This document shows, piece after piece, positions 1 to 5,444 of a stretch of DNA of 11,770 nt. A program made the translations under genes and the position numbers. The notes below the pieces were generated by a model. That model searched no databases. It saw only the letters and a program-made list of their open reading frames with translations, and was not told the origin of the DNA. The DNA comes from DASPXY01 sp038227745 (GTDB lineage Bacteria > Planctomycetota > Planctomycetia > Gemmatales > Gemmataceae), in the NCBI GenBank assembly GCA_038227745.1, contig JBBRPS010000276.1, positions 1 to 11,770 of the forward strand. The letters run 5' to 3'. Positions within the stretch are counted from its first letter, which is position 1. Each line of letters starts with the position of its first letter.

Positions 1-352
1 AAACCTGCACTGAATTCAGGAGAGCCGCGACAGCCCGTGTTGTCGCGCTTTCCGCATGAATTCTGCGGTTTCCGAAGAGTGACACCACACTGTCATCGCT
101 ACCGACTTGGATGCAAGTTTTCGTGCCAGAAACACTAGCGGTCGCCGCGCCGTGCGATGTCGGCAGCCGGCAGGCCAGCCGCGCCGCCGCGGGCGAGCGC
201 CAGATGTGCTCCGGGGACACCCAGTCGGCCGACGTCCAGGACCTGCTACGAGGCCTCCAAACTGTGACGGCGGGCGCGGAGTGCTTGTTGACGCGGCGGC
301 TGAGCGCCGCCGCGCCGGGTTCGGAAACCACCTGGTCACTTGAGGGAATTCA
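1..352. other. Upstream region, no recognisable gene
   Basis: I see no gene I can name here. A + frame opening with ATG at 111 stays open through this stretch with GC-rich third positions, but it then runs out of frame into the membrane-protein gene at 353 and its translation resembles nothing I know. It could be a decayed 5' neighbour or chance in GC-rich DNA. The region supplies the promoter and ribosome binding site of the gene at 353. A 7-bp hairpin lies at 26-47. Confidence 0.4.
26..47. terminator. Hairpin, possible end of an upstream transcript
   Basis: CGCGACA (26-32) pairs perfectly with TGTCGCG (41-47) around an 8-nt loop. It is followed by CTTTCC rather than a clear T run, so it is at best a weak factor-independent terminator for a gene lying left of the window. 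It could also be chance pairing. Confidence 0.2.
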
Positions 353-1759
353 GTGCCCCCCCAAAGCCGTAACAAGCCGCCGCCGACGTTCGGCTGGAAG
401 CAGGCGGCCGCGCTCTTCTTCTGGCTGGCCGTGCTGGGAGTCATGGTCGGCCTGCTGTTCGCGGACGCGGCAGCCGCCGCCCTGGATGTCGGCTACTGGT
501 GGGCGGTGGCGGCGGCCGCCCTGGCGGTCGTGGTCGGCCTGCCCGTGGTCTTCGTGGCGGTGTTCGCCGCCCTCTTCCTGTGGCAACAGCGGCGGCTGCG
601 CTCGGAGGCGTACGAGTTCGCGCGGGTGCGCAAGGTCGCGCGGTCCGAGGGGGCCGTGGTGCGCTTCGGCGGGGTGACCGCGTGGGTCGCCGAGCCGGAC
701 GACCACCCGCCGCTGCTGCGCCAGGCGCTGGAGGCGGCCCGCACGCGCTTCGCCACCCTGCTGCCGGGCTTCGGGACGGAGGGCACCGTCCCGCTGCGCG
801 TCGTGTGCTTCGAGGCCAAACGAGACCTGGAGACCTACGGCCGCCGGCTGGGCCTGCCCCTGGAGTCCCTGGAAGGAGTGTACCTGCAGCGCCGGCCGCG
901 GAGGATCCTCGCCGTCGCGGAAGTCGTGCCGCGCCGGCCCGTCGATCCCGCGCCCACGCTGCGCTCGCTGTTCGCCCACTCCGTGCTGGAGCAGGCCAAG
1001 GGCTTCCTGCTGCCCCCGTGGCTGGGCCAGGCCATAACCGACGTGATCGCCAGGACGGGTGACCGGGGCGAGCTGGGGCGCCTGAACCGCAAGGTGCTGG
1101 CGTCGCTGGCGCGGGCCGGCCCGCCGGACGAAGGTCGGTTGTTTCACGTCACCGGCTGGCAGCTGGTCGGCTGGCTGCGCCGGGGGCGCGCCTTCGAGGC
1201 CCACGCCGAGGTGGCTCGGTTTCTCGCCTTCGCCCGGTCGGTCGGCGAGTACCTGGCCGGCGGCCTGGCGACCGCCGACCGGCTGACGCGCTTTCGGGCC
1301 TTCGTTACAGAACTGGGCCGGTCCGACGCCCCGGAGCGCGTGTTCGAGCGGCACTTCGGTTATGGCTTCCGGCAGCTGCTGCAGGACTGGCGGGGGGCGG
1401 TGGAGGCGCTGGGCGTCGGCGATCGGGAGCCGCCGCCGGCGCACGTCCGCGACGCCCTGCTGAACCGCGTGATCCCGCTGCTGGACGACCCCGAGGCCGA
1501 CCCGTGGGAGAAGACGCGGGCCATTCGCGAGATGGGCTCGGGCGGGCACCTCCTCGGCGCGGACGTCCTGATCCGCGTGCTGGAGGACGGCAAGGCGAGC
1601 CTGCGGTGCGAGGCGGCGGCGGCGCTGGAGGCGATTGCCGGTGTCGCCGCGGGCGAGGACGTCGGCCGCTGGTGGGCGTGGTGGGACGGTCTGCCGGTGA
1701 CGGCGGTCCCCACGCACGACACGTCCGTCCGCGAGGCGCGCAAGCCGGGGCTGCCGTGA
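353..1759 (+). CDS. Two-TM membrane protein with degenerate peptidase-MA-like domain and HEAT-like tail
   Basis: The predicted protein has 468 residues and a GTG start, chosen because GAGGGA at 342-347 sits just upstream and the N-terminus (MPPQSRNKPP) looks natural. Residues about 16-36 and 48-77 are strongly hydrophobic and should form two membrane helices; the rest probably forms one soluble domain. Residues about 120-350 follow the layout of peptidase-MA/DUF1570-like gluzincins: a segment 'LFAHSVLEQ' (206-214) where the HExxH helix is expected, then 'PPWLGQAITDVIA' (221-233) where these proteins usually have PxWLxEGxA, and 'FERHFGYGFRQLLQDWR' (331-347), typical of the end of that domain. 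The second zinc histidine and the Glu positions are not conserved, so peptidase activity is unlikely. Residues about 366-428 look like one or two HEAT-type helical repeats. The function is unknown; the gluzincin link is an inference from pattern, not from alignment. Confidence 0.8.
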   Translation: MPPQSRNKPPPTFGWKQAAALFFWLAVLGVMVGLLFADAAAAALDVGYWWAVAAAALAVVVGLPVVFVAVFAALFLWQQRRLRSEAYEFARVRKVARSEGAVVRFGGVTAWVAEPDDHPPLLRQALEAARTRFATLLPGFGTEGTVPLRVVCFEAKRDLETYGRRLGLPLESLEGVYLQRRPRRILAVAEVVPRRPVDPAPTLRSLFAHSVLEQAKGFLLPPWLGQAITDVIARTGDRGELGRLNRKVLASLARAGPPDEGRLFHVTGWQLVGWLRRGRAFEAHAEVARFLAFARSVGEYLAGGLATADRLTRFRAFVTELGRSDAPERVFERHFGYGFRQLLQDWRGAVEALGVGDREPPPAHVRDALLNRVIPLLDDPEADPWEKTRAIREMGSGGHLLGADVLIRVLEDGKASLRCEAAAALEAIAGVAAGEDVGRWWAWWDGLPVTAVPTHDTSVREARKPGLP

Positions 1760-1769
1760 TCCCGGTTGT

Positions 1770-1785
1770 CCCGCGGCGGCGCGGG
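1770..1785 (+). terminator. GC-rich hairpin after the membrane-protein gene
   Basis: CCCGCG-GCGG-CGCGGG forms a perfect 6-bp stem with a 4-nt loop, starting 11 nt after the stop codon at 1757-1759. No T run follows, so it is a terminator candidate by position and stem strength only. Confidence 0.3.
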
Positions 1786-1885
1786 TGAGTAGAACGTACG
1801 GCGGGCTATTGACCGGGAGGGGACCACGCCGAGACGTTTGTACCGGGTTGGCGGCGCTCTGGTTCGCGTCGGGGAGGAGCTGCGG

Positions 1886-2218
1886 ATGACGGACTCTCTG
1901 CTGGGCCTGCGCCCCGGCGTGACCAAGGCGAACGCCAAGCGCATCAAGGCGGGGATGGCGCTGCGGGAAGTGGAGGTGTTGCTCGGGGGGCCGCCCCGTG
2001 CCTGGAACGCAACCATCCCCTCGGGCGGCCTGATGGTCGGGCCAAACCTGTTCCGCCCGTTTCCCCAGGACGGCTGGCACGGGGCGTGGATCGGAGACGA
2101 GGCGTTCGCCGTGGTCTACTTCGACCTTGACCGCAAAGTGAAGTCGGTTGAATTCTGCATCACGTCGCCTGCATCCGACCGGCCCCTCGACCGCCTCCGC
2201 AAGGCTTTCAACCCCTGA
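1886..2218 (+). CDS. Small 'RPGVTxANAxRI' protein, first of two tandem paralogues
   Basis: I cannot assign a function. From ATG 1886 the protein has 110 residues. That start is preferred because GGAGGAG (1873-1879) lies 6 nt upstream; a TTG at 1838 in the same frame lacks a well-spaced site. The protein opens with 'LRPGVTKANAKRIKAGM', then 'EVEVLLGGPP', which resembles the SmpA/BamE-like 'xxGMxxxEVxxLLGxP' helix-turn found in many small planctomycete lipoproteins and membrane proteins, and it ends in a strand-rich part (AVVYFDLDRKVKSVEF) and 'PLDRLRKAFNP'. The downstream gene at 2239 is a clear paralogue with the same order of segments. Unlike that paralogue, this one has no N-terminal membrane helix. 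The in-frame codons upstream to 1826 align with the paralogue's N-terminus but start with ACG. Confidence 0.65.
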   Translation: MTDSLLGLRPGVTKANAKRIKAGMALREVEVLLGGPPRAWNATIPSGGLMVGPNLFRPFPQDGWHGAWIGDEAFAVVYFDLDRKVKSVEFCITSPASDRPLDRLRKAFNP

Positions 2219-2238
2219 CACCCCTGGAGGGCCTGGAC

Positions 2239-2594
2239 ATGCCGCGGACCGTCTTCCTGCTCGGGGTGGCGCTGTTTCTCATGGCGCTGGCGTTCCTCGC
2301 CACCGACGCCTTGCTCTGGCGCCCGGGGGTGACGGAGGCGAACGCCAGACGCATCCGGCCGGGGATGACTCTCGCGCAGGCCGAGGCGATCCTCGGGAGT
2401 GAGTCCCACGTTATCGTCCGTCGGCCGCGCGGGCCCGTGTTCTGGTTCGCCCTCCGCGGCGACGTCCGGGGGAGGTTCAGATGGTGTACGACTTCGAGCA
2501 CGATCGCGTCATCCAGGCCCGGTTCCGGCCCGAGTGGGCCACCCAACTGCGCCCCAGCCCCTTTGACGGAGTCCGCAAAGCCCTCGCCCCCTGA
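2239..2594 (+). pseudogene. Second 'RPGVTEANARRI' paralogue, frameshifted at a G run
   Basis: ATG at 2239 follows GGAGGG with normal spacing, only 20 bases after the preceding stop, so the two paralogues are probably co-transcribed. The protein starts with a membrane helix or uncleaved signal (residues about 4-27, 'VFLLGVALFLMALAFLA'), then 'RPGVTEANARRIRPGMTLAQ' and 'AEAILG'. After 'FALRGDVRG' the original frame turns into an unnatural Ser/Pro-rich tail to 2634. In the -1 frame from about 2472 the sequence reads 'EVQMVYDFEHDRV' and ends 'PFDGVRKALAP' with TGA at 2592-2594. That matches the paralogue's 'VYFDLDRKV ... PLDRLRKAFNP' end. The shift lies at or next to the GGGGG run at 2468-2472 and is consistent with loss of one G. 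It may be a real mutation or a homopolymer sequencing error; function unknown. Confidence 0.7.
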
Positions 2595-2636
2595 CCGCCC
2601 CGCACAGGACGGGTGGCGCCGCCCCGCTCGCTGAGG

Positions 2637-2650
2637 AAGCCCGGAGGCTT
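2637..2650. terminator. Small hairpin between the paralogue pair and the methyltransferase relic
   Basis: AAGCC-CGGA-GGCTT is a perfect 5-bp stem with a 4-nt loop, 42 bases after the reconstructed stop of the second paralogue. No T run follows. It is a weak candidate terminator separating convergent genes. Confidence 0.15.
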
Positions 2651-2738
2651 GGCGAGGGCCGGCGCTGCGGTCCCGCGCTGGTCTGACGCCTTCCCCAACC
2701 GCCAGAGGCCCTGACCGCCATCCTGTGGCTGACCGGCT

Positions 2739-3275
2739 TCACTTCGGCACCGGGTAAACCCTGAGCACCTCGTCGCCGTAGTGGTTGATGACCTTCACCG
2801 CGATCTTGCCCTTCTTCGGCGCGTCGAACGGCACGCTCCGCGCCGAGTAGAGCCGCGACCATTCCGCCTCGTCAATCTCGGCCCGCAGCGCCCGCTTCAG
2901 CTTCTCGTAGGGCTCCTGCCCGCCCAGGAAGTAGGCGTGGCGCACGAAAAAGCTCTCGCCGTTGTACTCCGTGTCCAGGAACCAGCAGGCGATGTCCTCC
3001 GGGCCGCTGGAGCGGATTTCCCCCGTCGTCGGGTCGAACACGTCCACGCCGCGGACCTCGACCACCAGCTTGCCGTCCTTCTGCTTCTCCAGACTCACGT
3101 CGGGCTCGCCGAACACCAGGAACAGGTTGCCGGCCCCGGTCTTCTTCAGCAGGTCGTCGCCCATCGCCAGGTCGGGGTTCATGCGCACGCACAGCACGCG
3201 CAGCCGGCCGAGCTGCTTCTCGATCACCAGGCTGTTTTCAGCGACGTGCGGGTAGAACGCGAAGCCGCACCCTGT
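2739..3275 (-). pseudogene. C-terminal remnant of an adenine-specific (type III Mod-like) DNA methyltransferase
   Basis: The readable part, from about 3272 to the TGA at 2739-2741, resembles the C-terminal region of large site-specific adenine DNA methyltransferases of the COG2189/type III Mod kind. Characteristic segments are 'RMNPDLAMGDDLLKKTGAGN', 'FDPTTGEIRS', 'DIACWFLDTEYNGESFFVRH', 'PYEKLKRALRAEIDE' and 'GKIAVKVINHYGDEVLRVY'. Identification is from memory of the family. The N-terminal catalytic half with the FxGxG S-adenosylmethionine site and the D/N-PP-Y motif is missing. The open frame continues to a GTG at 3323, but residues 1 to about 18 look like unrelated junction sequence; an internal ATG is at 3182. 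It cannot methylate DNA by itself. No Res/helicase partner is in the window. It is most likely the scar of a lost restriction-modification or phage-defence locus. Confidence 0.65.
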
Positions 3276-3507
3276 CCTGCGTGCCGACAGCTGCCGGCGG
3301 CCTTGTAGAGACGCAAGGGGCACAGCCGCGCATCAGCCCCAGAAAGGCCCTCAGCGGCCCCACAGCCGCGTCCTGGCGAGCGGGGAGGTCCAATGGCCGC
3401 CACGGGCCGCCGTGGGCCGCCACGGCGACGCTGAGGTCCTGCGCGAGTGGGTCGCAGGGGCAGGCGACTGTTCTCAACAACAGCCGCCAGAGCCTCAGCC
3501 CGGACAT
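3238..3507 (-). CDS. Doubtful 89-residue open frame
   Basis: An ATG at 3507 opens a frame of 89 residues (MSGLRLWRLLLRTV...) with fairly GC-rich third positions. Its last codons overlap the methyltransferase relic in another frame. I recognise no family, and no ribosome binding site stands out. It may be a degraded fragment of whatever once lay between the methyltransferase relic and the fragment at 3541, or chance. Confidence 0.15.
   Translation of the reverse strand: MSGLRLWRLLLRTVACPCDPLAQDLSVAVAAHGGPWRPLDLPARQDAAVGPLRAFLGLMRGCAPCVSTRPPAAVGTQDRVRLRVLPARR
3395..3424. repeat. Three 10-bp tandem units GGCCGCC(A/G)(C/T)G
   Basis: The units are GGCCGCCACG (3395-3404), GGCCGCCGTG (3405-3414) and GGCCGCCACG (3415-3424). 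Because CACG and CGTG are complementary, the middle unit can also pair with its neighbours. It lies in relic DNA with no clear gene. Confidence 0.6.
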
Positions 3508-3540
3508 TCACGACCTTTCGGCCAAAACCGAGCCGGCGGC

Positions 3541-3636
3541 TCAACCCTTCCGCCCCTTCTTCCCCGCCGGGGTCGGGCACCACCAGCCGGTGCTGCCGAC
3601 GTTGTCCTTGACGCTCAGCCAGGCGTCAAGGGCACC
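3541..3636 (-). pseudogene. C-terminal coding fragment ending 'DNVGSTGWWCPTPAGKKGRK'
   Basis: On the - strand a frame ending at the TGA at 3541-3543 reads A-L-D-A-W-L-S-V-K-D and then 'NVGSTGWWCPTPAGKKGRKG'. Nearly every third base is G or C over more than 30 codons, which strongly suggests real coding sequence. Upstream the same frame soon meets a stop (TAA at 3664-3666), but a neighbouring frame reads 'VKVGDNAAYEKVPL', and joining the two at about 3630 gives a smooth '...AAYEKVP-LDAWLSVKDN'. So this is the frameshifted 3' end of a gene whose body is gone or scrambled. I do not recognise the family. It has the same orientation as the methyltransferase relic 270 bases downstream and may belong to the same lost locus. 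Confidence 0.4.
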
Positions 3637-3663
3637 TTCTCGTACGCGGCGTTGTCGCCTACT

Positions 3664-3677
3664 TTAACGGCCGTTAA
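3664..3677. repeat. 14-bp perfect palindrome TTAACGGCCGTTAA
   Basis: Positions 3664-3677 are exactly self-complementary and flanked by AT-richer bases in otherwise GC-rich DNA. The palindrome coincides with the stop codon of one degraded - strand frame. It could be an operator-type site, an insertion target or a junction scar. Confidence 0.6.
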
Positions 3678-3903
3678 GAATTCCCTTCCCGCCGCCCTCA
3701 AACCGCATCGGCGTATCGGCGATCCCCTCGTCTGGGCCGACCTCGCCGGGCCGCCAAGTGTCGTCTGAGCAGCCATTTTCCCCGTTCCCGACTCCACCGA
3801 CGAGCGCCATCCAGTCCCTTCGCCTCTTCCTCTCCCACTCCATCCCACGACCGACCGCAGGAGTGGTGCGCAGTGAAGCTATTGTCCCAGACTCGCCCCA
3901 CAC
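3664..3903 (-). pseudogene. Possible degraded coding segment upstream of the 3541 fragment
   Basis: A - strand frame ends at the TAA inside the palindrome and reads 'CSDDTWRPGEVGPDEGIADT' followed by 'PMRFEGGGKGILNGR' (roughly 3664-3771). Third positions in this part are moderately GC-rich and the composition looks protein-like, unlike the part above 3771. It may be a further out-of-frame piece of the gene whose end is at 3541. No family recognised; low confidence that it is coding at all. Confidence 0.2.
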
Positions 3904-3979
3904 CTGGGGTGGGGTCTTGAGGCGACCACGCAGGGGAAGATTGCCGGCCGGCTACTGGCATTCACGCCGGTGCCGCTGT
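3775..3979. other. Relic DNA with no supported gene
   Basis: Open frames here have unnatural composition on both strands. A short imperfect hairpin CCCCAC (3896-3901) / GTGGGG (3909-3914) lies just left of the transposase remnant. I could not identify an insertion-sequence end or a target duplication. Confidence 0.4.
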
Positions 3980-4293
3980 GAACTCGTGCGTGATGCACCC
4001 GGCGCTGTTATCTCTCACGGCCGTGTCCTCAGCCTCCTGCGCGCCGCCCGCCTCTGCCAACCCACGGCCTGGTCAACGTCCCCGCTTGGGCCGCCGACAC
4101 CGGGGCCGACCTCCTCTGGGACATCCCAGCCGAGAGCCTGAACGATGACCGCCTGGGCCGGGCCCTCAACGCCTTCTTCACCCAACGCCACTCCATCCTC
4201 ACGACCGTCGCTGCCCAGGCCATCAGTCGGCAAGGTGCCACGACCAGCCCGGCGGCCTCACGGGGGAGCATGCCAATTCGCAACCCTGTCTGA
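3980..4293 (+). pseudogene. IS1634-type transposase, N-terminal remnant
   Basis: Two overlapping + frames together read like the N-terminal region of IS1634-type (IS4-superfamily) transposases. The first (3980-4069) gives 'ELVRDAPGAVISHGRVLSLL' then R-A-A-R-L-C-Q-P-T-A. The second (from 4069) gives 'LVNVPAWAADTGADLLWDIP', then 'AESLNDDRLGRALNAFFTQR' and 'HSILTTVAAQAISR'. The 'LNDDRLGRALDAxF' segment is the hallmark I rely on. The frames join at GCCTG (about 4067-4071), as expected if one C of GCC-CTG was lost. After 'QGATTS' the similarity stops and the frame ends at TGA 4291-4293. The DDE catalytic core is absent, so the element is dead. No inverted repeats were found. Confidence 0.65.
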
Positions 4294-4623
4294 ATGAGGT
4301 GGCGGCCGGCAAATTGCGACTGCTCGTGTCTTGAGGGGTATTGCGTCAGCAGTCAACTCCGCGAGTTGCAGCGCCGGTGCCAGTGCCGCGAACCGTGCGT
4401 CGTCGTGGCCGGAGACGCGAAGGAGAAGGCGGCAGGGTTGCCGGCGACGGCCTTGAAGTTGCCTCGGTTGAAGGCGAGAATAGGGCCGCAGTCACGGTCG
4501 TGGCTGCGGTGGTTGTGGCAAGCTCCTGGGGAAAAGGGCGGATCAAGGAGCGCGTTCCTCTCATCCTGTCGCGCTCCACGGCCCGCATGGATTCCTCTGG
4601 GTGCCACACGAGGTTGCAAGATC
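4294..4623. other. Region upstream of the SDR gene, no supported gene
   Basis: A + frame is open from ATG 4294 into the SDR gene, but its translation (Cys/Arg-rich, no SDR features) does not look like protein and SDR enzymes need no such extension. I see no clear coding sequence or RNA. The region should hold the promoter of the SDR-hydrolase unit; no confident -35/-10 pair was found. Confidence 0.4.
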
Positions 4624-5394
4624 ATGATGCGTCTTTTCGATCTGACGGGTAGGGTCGCCATCGTCACCGGCGGCAACGGCGGCATTGGCCTGGGCATCGC
4701 CTGCGGGCTGGCCCAGGCCGGCGCCACGCTGGCGCTCATCGCCCGCAACGCCGCCAAGTCGCAGGAGGCCGCCCAGACCCTCACCCAGGAAACCGGCACC
4801 ACTCCCCTGGTGCTGACTGCCGACGTCGCCCACCCCGACCAGGTGGCCGAGGCCACCGCAGCCGTGCGCGCGCGCCTGGGCCGTATCGACATCCTCTTCA
4901 ACAACGCCGGCATCAGTGTGCGCAAGCCGCCGCAGGACCTGACCCCCGCGGAGTGGGACAGCGTCCTCGACGTCAACCTGACCGGCGCCTTCCTGATGGC
5001 GCGGGCGGTCTACCCGGCCCTGAAGGAGGCGGGGGGCGGCAAGATCATCAACATCGGCAGCATGACTTCGCTGTTCGGCGCCGGCTACGCCGTCCCCTAC
5101 ACGGCGAGCAAGGGCGGCATCGTCCAGCTCAGCCGCAGCCTGGCCGTGGCCTGGGCGGCCGACAACATCCAGGTCAACGCCCTCCTGCCCGGCTGGTTCG
5201 AGACCGCGTTGACCGACGCCGCCCGTGCCCAGGTGCCCGGCCTGTACGAGCGCGTGCTCGGGCGCATCCCGGCCGGCCGCTGGGCAAAACCCCAGGACAT
5301 TGTCGGCACGGCCATCTGGCTGTCCAGCGCGGCCAGCGATTACGTCACCGGGGCCGCCATCGCCGTCGATGGGGGCTTCTCGTCGGCGTTGTGA
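4624..5394 (+). CDS. SDR-family NAD(P)-dependent oxidoreductase
   Basis: The 256-residue protein is a classical short-chain dehydrogenase/reductase, probably cytoplasmic and tetrameric like its family. Visible motifs are the nucleotide-binding TGGNGGIG (residues 15-22), NNAG (93-96), catalytic Asn118, Ser146, Tyr159 and Lys163 (YTASK), and the C-terminal 'AVDGGF'. Arg41 follows the second beta strand, where NADP-preferring members often have a basic residue and NAD-preferring ones an Asp, so NADP(H) is my guess. Overall it resembles the gluconate 5-dehydrogenase/KduD and 'glucose 1-dehydrogenase' groups, but the substrate cannot be read from sequence. The start is the first of two adjacent ATGs (4624, 4627), with GAGG at 4610-4613. 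The longer in-frame opening from 4294 is rejected. The stop lies 50 bases before the GGT-like gene, same strand, so co-transcription is likely. Confidence 0.9.
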   Translation: MMRLFDLTGRVAIVTGGNGGIGLGIACGLAQAGATLALIARNAAKSQEAAQTLTQETGTTPLVLTADVAHPDQVAEATAAVRARLGRIDILFNNAGISVRKPPQDLTPAEWDSVLDVNLTGAFLMARAVYPALKEAGGGKIINIGSMTSLFGAGYAVPYTASKGGIVQLSRSLAVAWAADNIQVNALLPGWFETALTDAARAQVPGLYERVLGRIPAGRWAKPQDIVGTAIWLSSAASDYVTGAAIAVDGGFSSAL

Positions 5395-5397
5395 GGC

Positions 5398-5413
5398 GGC
5401 CGTGGCCACGGCC
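5398..5413. repeat. 16-bp perfect palindrome between SDR and GGT-like genes
   Basis: GGCCGTGGCCACGGCC is exactly self-complementary and starts 4 bases after the SDR stop. It could be an operator, a processing or attenuation hairpin between the genes, or chance in GC-rich DNA. It has no spacer, so as RNA it would need to open a small central loop. Confidence 0.5.
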
Positions 5414-5444
5414 CGGCCGATGAAGCGGTTCTGGAGAGCAAGCC

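Noticed and set aside
10..19. Palindrome CTGAATTCAG near the left edge
   Set aside because: Short and centred on a common GAATTC hexamer that recurs at 57-62, 347-352, 2150-2155 and 3678-3683; no structure ties these copies together.
1838..1885. TTG start at 1838 for the first small paralogue
   Set aside because: The nearest strong ribosome site is either too far upstream (1815-1822) or belongs to ATG 1886. Paralogue alignment points to 1826 as the ancestral start, not 1838.
350..2221. A 623-residue open frame on the - strand
   Set aside because: It lies antisense to two genes with good starts and recognisable domains. Its translation is Arg/Gln/Pro/His-rich with no motif, as expected for the mirror frame of GC-rich codons.
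3895..3914. CCCCAC/GTGGGG inverted repeat as an insertion-sequence end
   Set aside because: It is only 6 bp, has no partner on the other side of the transposase remnant, and no target duplication could be found.
4294..4623. N-terminal extension of the SDR protein from ATG 4294
   Set aside because: The extra 110 residues are Cys/Arg-rich and unlike any SDR. The family fold begins at 'LFDLTGRVAIVTGG', right after ATG 4624 with its own GAGG.
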